Positions 52,837-64,000 of a stretch of DNA of 64,000 bases are shown piece after piece. The stretch covers positions 496,001-560,000 of the forward strand of contig SWDT01000008.1 in NCBI GenBank assembly GCA_009193035.1. The letters run 5' to 3'. A model generated the notes under the pieces. The model was given only the letters and a program-made list of their open reading frames with translations. It did no database searches and was not told the origin of the DNA. Both the position numbers and the translations under genes were made by a program. The first letter of the stretch is position 1. Each line of letters begins with the position of its first letter. This DNA is from Halicephalobus mephisto (Eukaryota > Nematoda > Chromadorea > Rhabditida > Panagrolaimidae).

Positions 52837-55800
52837 TCAAACATTTGAAGTTATCGAGACGGGCTGCTGGGGTCTCGCGGTGGCCCGGGTCTCGGGTCTG
52901 GGGGACCCTGTGCCCTGCTGTCGAGGATCGTAGGAAATTGTGATCTCTGAGTTTATCTAAAAAATAAATTTAATCTTTAAGTTTTCAAAATTGTAACTTA
53001 TTTTTAAAAATTTATTTTTAGAAAAATCGCATTTCAAAAACGAAAAAAAATCAATTTCGAAATTGTCCAAAAACAAATTTTTTTGAAAATTTTTAATGAA
53101 TTCTATGATTTTTTAGAAATTTTGAAAAATAATGATTTTAAAAAAATTTGGTTATTAAAAATTTGTGAATTTTCAAAAAATAATGATTTTAAAAAAAATC
53201 TGTAATTTTTTAAAAAATAATGATTTTTAAAAAATTAGGTTATTAAAAATTTGTGAATTTTCAAAAAATAATAATTTTAAAAAAAATCTGTAATTTTTTA
53301 AAAAATAATGATTTTTAAAAAATTAGGTTATTAAAAATTTGTGAATTTTCAGAAAATAATGATTTTAAAAAAATTTGTGAATTTTCAGAAAATAATGATT
53401 TTTAAAAAATTAGGTTTTTATCTTACATGATATTTCCTCGGGTTCCCGTCGTTGTCTTCAGTCGGAGGAATCACAATGTGCTGAGGAATCGTGATGCCTT
53501 GAGCAGGGTTCGTGGTGAAGGCCTGGGGTTGGTCCTCGAGGGGTTCGGCCTGAGTACTGGAGTGTCTGAACTCCTTTTCTCTGTCATCCCTCTTGACCTG
53601 TCGAGGACCTCTTTTTTCACTTCTAGATCTATGTTTACAATGATGATAACTAACGTCACTTTCATCATCAGAATACTTGTGTCTTTTGTGATGATGACAT
53701 CTAGAATCCGTCGATTCCGAAAGTCCGACGGAGAATTCACTAGATCCAGCATCTGAACAATCGCAGGATTTATTTCTGGATCTGGATCGGGATCTGTGGT
53801 GATGATGAGAATGCCGTCTTTTCGACCTCCTGCAGTTGCACTTGTGTCTGTGGGACCTTCGGTGGTGATGGCCTCTGGGGACGTCCCGGAAGCTGTCTTC
53901 AAAGAAAGAAGGAACCGATTGGGCATGGGGTAGCGGGGCTTCCGGGGGTGGGGGAGGTTCCATTTCTATTTGATCATCTAAAATAAAATTTAAAAAAAAT
54001 AAAAAATCATTAACCATACCGTATCGTCTTTTAATCGGAGTGGAATACGGTGGGTAATTCGGTCTGTTATCCAGGTAAGGGTCGGCGGGGGGAGGGGGGT
54101 ACTTACTGTCGGGGTACCACCGGTCGGGGTCGTCCCACTGGTTCCTGTACCCCAGGTCCGGCTCCGGCTCCAGAGTCTGACTAGAATCCAACGGACTGAA
54201 TCTGTCGTATTTGTTTTTCCTTTTTCCTTCATAGTACTCCAATTCCCTCTGCATCCTACTGTAGAAAACACAAATAACGACGATGAAATAAACATTCACA
54301 AAAACTCCGAAAATTTCCAATATCGTCAAAACTAGCCAGTAGTCTCTCACATCTCCGGACCACCAACACACACAGTATGCCGTGGAAGTCAAAACAGAAG
54401 CAATCATGATCGCAATCCACGGCCAGACCAGCATCCTCGACCACGTATGGATACCGTAAATGAGGGAAATACTGGCGAAGAGCAAGAAAAACGAAACGAT
54501 CAGACACAGGACCTGGATCACGAACAAAGCTGAAAAAGTCAAATAAGGATCAAAAAATATCTCAAAACGAATTCTCACAACTTCCTAGAAACTTATAATT
54601 TTTAGTTTAGGACAATTTCAGAAGCTTTTTGAATTTTGGAACATTATAAAAAATTCGAAAAATTCAAAAAATTCTAAAATCTGATTAAATTTGAAATTTA
54701 ATTGAAAGTTTTGAAATTTTTCGAAAGTTTCAGAATCTTCAACTGGATCACGGAAGATTCTATAAAATTCTAAAAAACTTCTGAAAAATTCAAAAAATTC
54801 CAAAATTTCCAGTGAATTCTGAATGATTTTAGAATTTTCCGTGAAATTTAAAAAAATTGCAAAATTTTAAATAAAATTCTGAAAAATTCTAAGTTTCAGA
54901 AGATTCTAAAAAATTTTAAAATTTTAATAAAATTCAGAATTCTAGAAATTTGAAGAAATTCTAAAAAGTTTCAGAAGCTTTTTAAAAATTTCGAAATTTT
55001 AAATAAAATTCTGAAAAATTCTAGAAATTTGAAGAAATTCTAAAAAATTTCGAAATTTTTAATAAAATTCAGAATTCTAGAAATTTGAAAAAAATTTAAT
55101 TCAAAAAATTTGAATAATTTAAAACCCCCGCAGTTGGCCGAGTAATCATTGAGTAACTAGTTACCTGTGTAGAACCTTTCTTCCGGACTCTGCCAGTAGC
55201 TTTCGTAATACGAAGGGATATCGTATCTACCGTAAGTGTTGTAATTCGGCAACAACGTATTAGCTGCTCTGTCTCTTTCGTATTTTATGGCCGCCATCTG
55301 CCATCCCAAGATGCCCAATTGACAAAGTGAAAATATCTAAATTAATAAAAATAATAAATTTAAAAAAAATCATTCAAAAAATCGGTCGGCCAACTGCGTT
55401 ATCCCCAATTTTACTTAACAATTACCTTGTACCAAAGCGGATGTTCTCGCTGTAGAAGCCCCAACACAGGGACACCAATATTCACATTGGAGATTCGACT
55501 GGGCCATCGTAACATGTTCGCATTGGGACAAAACACCCCATTGCCAACCGAACATTGCGCATTGGACGACGGAATAAACCTTAATTTTGGGAATTACTCA
55601 ATGACGAAACAAATCGGGCCAGACGCAGTTGGTCGACCGGGGTATTTAAGCTTTAGGGTCTCAAACAGAAAGTACTTTACAGCAACAATGTTGGCATACA
55701 AGTTATTCAATTTTGTATCTAAGTTAAGGTCCGAACAGAAAGTAGTTTTACAGTAGTAGTGGTAAATTAAAGCTTATTTGATTTTGTGCTACAGTTAAGG

Positions 55801-56426
55801 TCCTGAACAGAAAGCACTTTACAGTAACAATGTTGGCATACAAGTTATTCAATTTGGTGCTACAGTTAAGGTCCCGAACAGAAAGTAGTTTTATAGTAAT
55901 AGTAATACCACAAAAGTTACTAAACTTTATATCTACGTTAGGGTCCCGAACAGAAAATGATTTACAATAATAGTGATAAATTAAAGCTTATTTGATTTTG
56001 TGCTACGGTTAAGGTCTCAAACGCAAAAAAATATACAATAATAGTGATAACTTAAAAGATATCTGATATCAAAATTGAATTTCCAGATAAAAACAATTTT
56101 ACAACAACAAAGGTAATAAAAAAGATATTAATACCAAGGTTAGAATCTTGAACAGAAAAAATTAATAAAAGTGAATTGAAAATTTATTTTATAAAAAAAT
56201 TAAGAAAATTTTAAAATATTTCAAAAAATTAAGAAAATTTTAAAATATTTCAAAAAAGTTAGGATAATTTTAAAATATTTCAAAAAATTAGAATAATTTT
56301 AAAATATTTCAAAAAAAGTTAGGATAATTTTAAAATATTAAAAAAATTAAAACTTACTGCTGACCAAATGCCGATGGTGATGGCGGCATCTTTGAGCTTC
56401 CAACAACAACAAGGATTCCACGCCAT
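52837..56426 (-). CDS. Four-pass membrane protein with His/Ser/Arg-rich cytoplasmic tail
   Basis: Five exons, 56426-56358, 55336-55165, 54529-54020, 53977-53427 and 52956-52837, join in frame to 473 residues. MAWNPCCCWKLKD carries a cysteine cluster suited to palmitoylation. TM1 (AAITIGIWSAIFSLCQLGIL) is followed by an extracellular loop (KYERDRAANTLLPNYNTYG), then three more membrane segments in exon 3 (ALFVIQVLCLIVSFFLLF; WPWIAIMIASVLTSTAY; LVLTILEIFGVFVNVYFIVV). The long tail has proline/tyrosine runs, PPPPPEAPLP, a GHHHRRSHRHKCNC cluster, RSRSRSRNKSCDC and HHHKRHKYSDDE. The topology recalls small arthropod/nematode tetraspan proteins of unknown function; I cannot name the family with confidence. 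The first intron carries a MITE and a tandem repeat. Confidence 0.85.
53030..53410. repeat. Intronic AAAATAATGATTTTTAAAAA repeat
   Basis: About seven copies of a 45-60 bp unit (TAATGATTTTAAAAAAATTT, GGTTATTAAAAATTTGTG) in the last intron of the tetraspan gene. Confidence 0.8.
55383..55639. mobile_element. MITE with CGGTCGGCCAACTGCG ends (257 bp)
   Basis: CGGTCGGCCAACTGCG at 55383-55398 is the inverse of CGCAGTTGGTCGACCG at 55624-55639, with one mismatch. The interior has higher GC content than its surroundings. It lies in intron 1 of the tetraspan gene; no target duplication is obvious. The short plus-strand frame through it (55427-55756) is not treated as a gene. Confidence 0.55.
55645..56160. 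repeat. ~72-78 bp tandem repeat
   Basis: GTTAAGGTCCCGAACAGAAA recurs about seven times from 55645, with TTTACAGTAATAGTGATA and AAAGCTTATTTGATTTTGTG between. Confidence 0.85.
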
Positions 56427-56719
56427 TTTAAATCACTGTCAGCCAAGTTTTGGCTTTTCTTTATCTCTTCTCCAAATCATCCAAATATTTTCAAAAATAA
56501 ACTAAAAAATTAAAATTTAAATTTAACTTTTAAAATGAATCACCGTGTTTCGTAGGAAAAATAAAGGAGAAGCACGGAATGGATTCTAGTGGACAAAAAT
56601 GACTAAGAATTTTTTCATTTTTGAACAAATTATTAGTCATCCCTCGAGAAATGGACAAATCAATCAGTGTGGGCGTTTTGAAGGAAAAAATGACCAAAAA
56701 ATTATTAAAACAGAAGCCG

Positions 56720-57150
56720 ATACTGTAGAATATAATTAATATTGTAATATATAATTAATACTATAAAATACAATTATTACTGTAGAATACAATTATTACA
56801 ATAAAATAACTATTACTATAGGATACAATCATTACTGTAAAATAACTATTACTATAAAACACAATTATTTCTGTAAGATACAATCATTACTGTAAAATAA
56901 CTATTACTATAAAACACAATTATTACTGTAGGATACAATTATTACTGTAGAATATAACTATTACTATAAAACAGTTATTATTATTATAGAATACAATTAT
57001 TACTATAAAATATAACTACTACTGCAGAATATAACTATTACTATAAAATAACTATTACTGTGAAATATAATTAATATTATAGAATATAATTATTATAGTA
57101 AAACACAATTATTAGTCTCATATATAACTATTACTACAAAATATAATTAT
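56720..57150. repeat. ATTACTGTAAAATA microrepeat
   Basis: About twenty copies of a 17-20 bp unit, ACAATTATTACTGTAGAATA / ACTATTACTATAAAA. Confidence 0.85.
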
Positions 57151-57599
57151 TTACTTTGTTCCTAGTACTCAATTTGATGGTTTTCCTTTATTTCTACAGT
57201 ATTCTCGAATTGATACATTTTAATAGTATAATGAAAAAAATTAATTTATTCTAAATGTTAGACATTGAAGGGAAATTTATATATGGATTTCATTTTCAGA
57301 TTTAATTGATTTTTCGCGGGATCTGACTCGCACTAGTAAACAAGTAAGTTCGTCATGGTTACGAGGAACTTTCGTGGTGGGAGTTTAGATACTTTTTTAA
57401 GATTTCTTAAAGACTAATTTTACTAACAATTGTAAAAAAAAGTTCATTTTAATCATTAAAATCTTTTGTGATGAGAATTTAGATTTTTTGAGTTTTTAAA
57501 AGTCAGATTTTACTAACAATTGTAAAAAAATAAATTCATTATAGTCAGAGATTTTCGTAGTAAAAATTGATTTTCTATTCTACGATAATTGTTGATTAT

Positions 57600-58150
57600 C
57601 GAGATAATTATAAAAATATACTGTAGATATAAGACATATTGATTAAGTTAGAAAATTATAATGAAAACAAATTCCCTGGATTTAAGTGGATACTGTAGAT
57701 ATAAATAAGAAGATATTGATTAAATTAGAAACATATAATGAAAACAAGTTCCCCAATTTTAGATAGATACTGTAGATATAAATAAGAAGATATAAATAAG
57801 AAGATATTGATTAAATTAGAAACGTATAATGAAAACAAATTCCCTGGATTTAAGTGGATACTGTAGATATAAATAAGAAGATATTGATTAAGTTAGAAAC
57901 GTATAATGAAAACAAATTCCTCAAGTTTAGATGGATACTGTAGATATAAATAAAGATATATTGATTAAATTAGAAACATATAATGAAAACAAATTCCCCA
58001 ATTTTAGATAGATACTGTAGATATAAATAAGAAGATATTGATTAAATTAGAAACATATAGTGAAAACAAATTCCTCAAGTTTAGATGGATACTGTAGATA
58101 TAAATAAAGATATATTGATTAAATTAGAAACGTATAGTGAAAACAAATTC
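57600..58150. repeat. ~85-bp tandem repeat
   Basis: Six units of GGATACTGTAGATATAAATA, AGAAGATATTGATTAAATT and ATAATGAAAACAAATTCCC. Confidence 0.9.
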
Positions 58151-59489
58151 CCCGGGTTCAGGTGAATGAATGTCCAGCCAGCTTGAAGCCAAATAGTACA
58201 AACGAACGCTGAGCGCGAGACGGCTTGAGCAAACAATTCGAAACACCGAATTCGAGTCCCCTTGTTCCTCCCCCCCTTCGCTCCGATATGAACGCTTGTC
58301 CGAAGGGAATTCTGAATGAAATTGTACCTTTAGGAAATGAACAACGATCATTGGAAATGTATGTTCTTTTTGTAAAATTCATTTTTGTCAAGATATGGAA
58401 GTGTTATTAAATCTAGAAAATTAAAAAATAAATGAAAAATTTAAAAAGTAATGATGAATTTACTTCAAATATAATAAAAAAAAATATCGAAATTTTCTTA
58501 AATTATAACTTATATCTGATTTTTAAAAATTCTGAATTTTTTAGAAAATATTAATTTATACAAAATTAACTATGATTTACTTTTACAGTAGACGATCAAA
58601 AATATTTGAAAAATAATAATGAATTTACTTTTTAGGTACTTTAAATACGGTAGTAACAGTTACAGTATATTGGAAATTATAATTTGTATGTAAACATATC
58701 TGAATTTTCTAAAAAATATTAATTTATACAAAATTAACTATGATTTACTTTTACAGTAGACGATCAAAAAAAATTTGGAAAATAATAATGAATTTACTTT
58801 TTAGGTACTTTAAATACGGTAATAATAGTTACAGTATATTGGAAATTATAACTTACATATTTAAATTGTAAAAGTTCTAAGTTGTCTAAAATATAAACTT
58901 TTCGAAAATATTCACATATGTGGAAATAATTGTAATTGATGCTAATTTTGGAATAAGATTAATTTCCAAATCTCCTCAAGAATTTTCCATTTTTCTTATA
59001 AAATTAAATTCATAGATTTTTTAAAATTCAAAAATGAGCACTTGATTGAAAATTTTCAAAACACTAAAAATAACTTTACTTTTTGACATTTCAGATACAG
59101 TAATCGTAATAATTACAGTATCCTGGATATTACAGTTTGCATTTTTAATTTGGATATAAATCAAAAAAATTATTAAAAATTTTCGAAATTATAATTTATT
59201 TTTAAACTTGTTCGACCCTCCACGATGACCTTTTATTTTTTACAGTAATGAAAATAGTAAATTAATTTTTAATAAAAAAGTAAAAAAGGAGAAATAAACA
59301 AGCGGTATTGGGCAAACAAAACTTCACGTTTGATTAGTTTCTTCTGTCATGGGAAAGCGATCGATCTTCGAAAAGACAAACAAGCCAAAAATCATCCGAT
59401 AAGAATTTCTGTCTTTTGAAAACATAAAATCTGAGAAAACTGAATAAAAACAAAACAAATTTTAACAGTATTATTGTACACACAAAAGT

Positions 59490-59759
59490 GGGTATATGGT
59501 ATATAATGTATGGACATATTAAAACGACTCTGGTGCATCAGGTACATTATATTCAATGTATCGATACATCAAGTTGATATAGGTATATTGTATACAATAT
59601 GTCGATACATTACATCCAATATATCGGTATATTAAGTTTATATCAGTGCATTATACATAATATATCAATACATTATAACGATTCTGATTACTAGTATATT
59701 ATATTCAATGTATCGATACATCAAGTTGATATAGGTATATTGTATACAATATGTTGATA
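59490..59759. repeat. Satellite left of the Tc1-like element
   Basis: Repeated CATTATATTCAATGTATCG, ATACATCAAGTTGATATAGG and ATATTGTATACAATATGTCG. Same family as 18490-19015; continues to the right of the element. Confidence 0.75.
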
Positions 59760-61281
59760 CAGCTTTCGACAAAAGTCTTGGAAGTTTTTTATTTTCTAAA
59801 TAATTTTTTTGTAACTAAATAATATTATAATTAGTGATTAGTGTGCGTAGGTATTGTCAACTAATATAAATACAACCAGTTATAACCTTTCTGCATAGTG
59901 CTCCTGGAGAGCAGCGCAGCTTTATTCATTTTTGGCACGTCAAAAGTCTTGGAAGTTTTCTTTCTAGTTTCTCTTTAGTGGTAAGTGCTAGTCATTTAGT
60001 ATTTTTTCTTTATTTAATAATTTTAGCTATGGTTTGCTACAAATACTTCATTGGATTTTAAAACCAAGGTTGTTCAAGCTGTTTATTCAGGAAGAAAAAA
60101 GCGCGATGTAGCTAGATGTTTCATGATTCCTGAAAACACTGTTTCTAGATGGGTGAAGCAATTTCATAATCAAAGAAGCTTAATTCCACGTGGGAAGTCT
60201 GGACGACCACGAAAAACTTCAAGATTTGCTGATCTTCGGATCAAAATGAGTGCTCGTGCAAACCCTCGGTTAACAGCTTCATATATAAAACAACAAGTTT
60301 TTGGTCCAAATGATGGTGATACTGTTGGTATTAGAACTGTTCAACGTAGATTAAATGAAGTTCAGTTATTCGCACGCCACGGTGCGAAAAAAGGATTAAT
60401 ATCTTTGAAGAATGCGAAGGATAGATTGAACTGGGCGCTTGAACATAGAACCTGGACTTTTGATATGTGGAGCAGAGTCGTTTGGAGTGACGAGTCTACT
60501 TTCTTTTCTTTGGTAATGAAGGAATAAACTGGATTGAAGACCTAAAGGTGATAGATACAAAAAACAATATCAAATCCCGACTGTCAAACATGGAGGTGGA
60601 GTTGTTACTGTTTGGGCTTGTATGTCTAGTTTAGGAGTCGGACCTCTAGTACGTATTTCCGGTACCATGGATTCTCAGAAGTACATTAACATTTTGGAGA
60701 ATTATTTACTGCCTTTTCTTCAAGAAACGATGAACTCAAATTATATTTTTCAACAGGACAATGATCGCAAACACACATCCAAGCTTACAAAGAATTTCTT
60801 GAGAGCAAAAAAGTGGAAACTCCCCCGGATCTTAATATAATCGAGCATGTCTGGAGTGTCTTAAAACAAAAGCTTAGAGGAGTAAAAGCGAAGAACTTAG
60901 ATGAAAAGTTCTCGATGATTGAGTCTGAATGGAAGAAAATTGATAGTTCATTTATTGCTAAACTAATCCATTCTATGAAAGACCGATGTCAGGCGGTAAT
61001 AGGTGCTCATGGATACAGTACTAGGTATTAAATATACTTATAATTTTTGTTCTTTAAAATTATTTTTTATAAATAAATATAAAACTTCCAAGACTTTTGA
61101 CGCGCCAAAAATGAATAAAGCTGCGCTGCTCTCCAGGAGCACTATGCAGAAAGGTTATAACTGGTTGTATTTATATTAGTTGACAATACCTACGCAACAC
61201 TAATCACTAATTATAATATTATTTAGTTATAAAAAAATTATTTAGAAAATAAAAAACTTCCAAGACTTTTGTCGAAAGCTG
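59760..61281 (+). mobile_element. Tc1-like DNA transposon, complete ends, broken transposase
   Basis: 1522 bp flanked by TA at both ends. Terminal inverted repeats of about 199 bp (59760-59958, 61083-61281) differ at about three positions. Each contains two direct copies of CAAAAGTCTTGGAAGTTTT, at its outer and inner ends, the IR/DR arrangement of some Tc1/mariner elements. The transposase region is described in the next entry. Confidence 0.93.
60028..61031 (+). pseudogene. Tc1-type transposase, frameshifted
   Basis: The paired-like helix-turn-helix domain (GRKKRDVARCFMIPENTVSR, GRPRKTSR) and DDE domain are present: first Asp in VVWSDES, second in FQQDNDRKHTS, Glu in PDLNIIEHVW. The frame is broken at several places: between the first ATG (60028) and the domain, twice near 60500-60530, and near 60825, where about ten bases also seem missing between the second Asp and the Glu, shortening the normal DD34E spacing. 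It cannot make active transposase as written. Confidence 0.9.
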
Positions 61282-61630
61282 TATATTATAACAACTCTGA
61301 TGTACCGATATATCATATTCAATGTATGGACATATTAAAATGACTCTGGTGCATCAGGTACATTATATTCAATGTATCGATACATCAAGTTATTGATATA
61401 AGTATATTGTACACAATATATCGGTATATTAAGTTTATATCAGTGCATTATACATAATATATCAATACATTATAACGATTCTGATGTACTAGTATATTAT
61501 ATTCAATATATCCGTTATTAAGTTGATATAAATGCATTGTAGTCAATATATCGATATATTATAACGGCTCTGATGTATCAGATACATTAAATTCAATATA
61601 TCAGTAAATTAAGCTGATATTAGTAGATTC
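61282..61630. repeat. Satellite right of the Tc1-like element
   Basis: Continues the left-hand satellite: ACTCTGGTGCATCAGGTACA and ATTCAATGTATCGATACATC occur on both sides. Confidence 0.75.
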
Positions 61631-62224
61631 TAGATAATTCTAAAAACCTCAACAAAGGTTAGACCGATTTCAGAATCTTCAACAATATTCCGAGAAATTT
61701 CGAAAATCTACACAGCGTTTTATACAACTAAAAGTCTCAGAAAAATTTTTAAAAATTTCAAAATTCTAAAACATTCTAGAAACATACGATATTCTGGAAG
61801 TTTCTATAGTTTTATAAATTTCATAAATTTCTACAAAATTCTAAAACATTCCAAAAGTTGTACAATTTTCAAAGATTTAGAATCCATTGGATTCTGGAAT
61901 CTTCTATGAAATTTTTAAACATTTTTATCGAATGTTTGTAAATATAGAAAACGATAATTTTTAAAGAACCGATTTGTTCGTTGAAATGAAATAAAAGCAC
62001 TCTAGATACTTTACGGTAAAAGAGAACGTTATTTTTGGCGACAGCCGTTAGCAGTAGCTCCGGTCAAGCGGTCACTAATCCCCCGCCGCGTGTTCGACAA
62101 AGAACGAACGCACTTGACCGGTCAACAATGGACAGAAGCCGCTTTGAGGGTTGCCAGGACAACGCTGGATTTGAATTTAAATAATCAACTTTATAACGAA
62201 CTATATAACGAAGAATAACAAAAT
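61631..62224. other. 3' flank of the TASK-like gene
   Basis: AT-rich to about 62010. From 62035 to 62165 a GC-rich stretch contains CCGGTCAAG (62067-62075) and CTTGACCGG (62113-62121), a perfect 9-bp inverted repeat that could form a hairpin in the 3' UTR. No gene. Confidence 0.45.
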
Positions 62225-64000
62225 CTAAATTCTGCTCGGTCGACATCTCAGAAGTTCGTCGGCAGCGGTGGTTTCTGGAGTGGGTGTCGGGGGGTTACAG
62301 TAAGGCAGTTCGTTGGTGGAAGACGAGGCTTCATGAAGAAGAGGAGGGAGTTCATCGAAGATTTTTTCTTGTCTTAGAAGTTTTTGAGATCTCTTTTTGG
62401 GGGATTCTGAAGGAAGTTCCTCTTTGGAAGTCGTCTGCTTCTGAGGTCTCCTTCTTCGTCTTCTTCGAGTCGCCAGTTTCCCCGGTTCCAGGTCGTCCAC
62501 CGAACGGATTTCCTTGCCGGATTTCGACCGGACAGACACTCTGAAATTTGAAAATTGGATTTTTATAAAAAATTTTCTGAATTTTTAGAAAATTCCAAAA
62601 ATTGAAATTTCAGATTTCAATTACGAAACTTTTTCCGAATTCTAGAAATTTTCGAAAATATCTAGAAAATTCCTGATTTTACTGTATCTTGAAAATTTTC
62701 AAATTTCTATGATTCTGAATATCCCAAAAGTATTCGTGAAATTTTCGAAATTTTCAGAATATTCTACCGTATTTTAGATACTTCTATAAAATCCCAAAAT
62801 TTGGACAAAAATCTAAAAAATTTCGAAATTTCCTCTGGATTTTTCTACAAACATTTGTCAATTTTAAACGCTTCAGATATATGTATGAAATTCTGGAATC
62901 TATCATAAAATTCTAATTTTAAAAAATCAGAACGAAATTCTACACAAAAAAGTATACTTTTTGACTTAATAATAAACATAAATAATCACTGTTATTTTTT
63001 AATTTTCGTCACAAAAGTTAAATATTTATAAAAATCTGACGATTGTTACATTTTTGTCAAATTTCACAAGTGTTACGAAACGGAAAGTTACAATTTTTGA
63101 AGTAATTTAAAGTAACTATATATTGAATCCAATATATCTGGTACATCATACCCATTTTAGTGTATCCCTCTATCATACATAATCCACCGATATTGGTACA
63201 CAAAAAAGTGCAACTTTTAACTCAATAAAAAATACAAATAATTACTGTTATTTTTAATTTTCGTCACAAAAGTCAAATATTAATAAAAAATATGATGATT
63301 GTTACGGAGCCGAAAGTTATACTTTTTTTTTCCGTGGAAATTTTGAGTTTTGACGCGAATTTGCAATGTGATAGAATTCGTTCCAAAACCAATGTAATTT
63401 AAATTTACCTTTTTTCTTCTATTCCTTGATCGTTCTGCATTTCGTCCTTGTACGGTAATTCGTAACAGCTACAGGAACAGACAGAAGCGGTTTCTGCTTC
63501 TACAGGAATCTGACCGAGGTCCTCGATCATCCCCGTGGGCTCTTCAGATTCCGACCTGCTGGAGTACTTCCGTCTGCCCTTCAAACTGCCGATTCTGACG
63601 AGTCCTCTCTCGGCCAATCTGGCCTCTCTTTTGTCCCTTTTTTCGTCTTCTGTATTCAGCGTCAGGAATCTGAGGACGAGAAGATTCATAGCTGCTCCAA
63701 CAAGTACCAAACCCAAAACTATGAAAATCAAAGAAAATGTAACATATTCAGGTCGGTTTTCCAAAGCTCCATCCTTCTGTAGAGCCACGAAATCCCCGAA
63801 TCCTATGGTAGTCAATGTAGTGAAGCAATAATAAAGAGAATCGAAGTACGTCCAGCCTTCGTATTGGTGGAAAACCCAAGCCCCTCCGGCGATGAGACAG
63901 CTACTCAAACCGGAACAAGTAATAATCAAGTCTATGTGGTTTACGTTCGGCCTTCGCCCAAGGCACTTCTTACATCCACGCAGTACTTTGGCAGCAAACG
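62225..64000 (-). CDS. TASK-like two-pore-domain K+ channel (TWK), 3' part
   Basis: Two exons are in the window, 64000-63409 (continuing beyond the edge) and 62540-62225. The first reads from the M2-M3 loop (LRGCKKCLGRRPN) through M3, the second pore with selectivity filter TTIGFGDFVALQKDGAL, and M4 (FSLIFIVLGLVLVGAAMNLL), then LRFLTLNTEDEKRD, the TASK (KCNK3/KCNK9) signature also seen in C. elegans TWK-20. Such channels carry background K+ current setting resting potential. The cytoplasmic tail of about 220 residues contains CSCSCYELPY, seven consecutive arginines (TRRRRRRRPQ) and ends CRPSRI. The first pore and N-terminus lie outside the window. Confidence 0.92.
62940..63330. mobile_element. 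Possible fold-back element, copy 2
   Basis: AATTTTCGTCACAAAAGT, TGATGATTGTTACGGAGCCG and AAAGTTATA are the reverse complements of words at 11810-12170. The block appears twice here (from about 62950 and about 63205). It lies in the last intron of the TASK-like gene. Confidence 0.4.

Larger units (their letters stand above)
56427..59489. other. Intergenic upstream of the tetraspan gene
   Basis: Two tandem arrays (below) and AT-rich sequence. A GC-richer island at 58150-58360 with a short open frame (to GTATGT at 58358) could be an exon or a regulatory region, but nothing supports a call. Confidence 0.5.

Noticed and set aside
55427..55756. 109-codon plus-strand frame
   Set aside because: It runs through a MITE and into a tandem repeat within an intron, with no homologue recognised.
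58225..58300. tRNA-like TTCGAGTCC word
   Set aside because: No acceptor stem, D-arm or anticodon arm can be formed around it.
62064..62246. 60-codon minus-strand frame overlapping the TASK-like stop
   Set aside because: Its start lies inside the last TASK codons in another frame, and it has no recognisable feature.

Overview
The window is nuclear DNA from a nematode, probably a free-living rhabditid-type worm. The evidence is two cuticle collagens with the RxxR processing site and [21 protein letters not shown] tails, AT-rich introns of a few tens of bases to about 2 kb with GTAAGT-type donors and TTTTCAG or TTTTTAG acceptors, splice-acceptor-like sites just before start codons (as in SL trans-splicing), and a TASK-type TWK potassium channel. 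No rRNA, tRNA, CRISPR, bacterial or viral gene was seen. I cannot name the species. All exon models were built by eye from open frames, splice signals and phase, and every model called confident closes in frame.

Layout. 1-4.8 kb: a plus-strand gene for a thioredoxin-fold (PRXL2/AhpC-TSA_2-like) protein with a CaaX end, and a possible tiny antisense gene around its first exon. 5.0-10.5 kb: two duplicated cuticle collagen genes (minus). 10.5-16.8 kb: gene-poor, with minisatellites, MITEs and one weak exon pair. 16.8-18.2 kb: a GT11-type glycosyltransferase (plus). 19.7-22.9 kb: a secreted six-EF-hand protein (plus). 23.6-27.5 kb: CCAR1/LST-3 (plus), tail-to-tail with the N6AMT1/MTQ-2 methyltransferase (27.56-28.21 kb, minus). 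29.5-34.6 kb: membralin/TMEM259 (minus). 36.2-36.5 kb: a short neuropeptide precursor whose C-terminal CEFSPMSC loop resembles allatostatin-C. 37.3-43.1 kb: gene-poor. 43.1-49.1 kb: a neprilysin-like M13 metallopeptidase (minus). 52.8-56.4 kb: a four-pass membrane protein with a His/Ser/Arg-rich tail (minus). 59.8-61.3 kb: a decayed Tc1-like transposon inside a satellite. 62.2-64.0 kb: the 3' part of a TASK-like K2P channel, cut by the window edge (minus).

The genes do not form one pathway. CCAR1, N6AMT1 and membralin are housekeeping. The peptide precursor, neprilysin-like peptidase and TASK channel would suit neurosecretion but are not linked by sequence evidence. The space between genes and inside introns is unusually rich in tandem repeats; several arrays have periods near 170-180 bp. 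There are also three solo LTRs with 5-bp target duplications and several MITE families. The most interesting items are the allatostatin-C-like precursor, the PRXL2-like protein that has lost both active-site cysteines but carries a prenylation signal, the EF-hand protein made of two duplicated three-hand modules, and 13-bp inverted repeats around an exon of the tetraspan gene.
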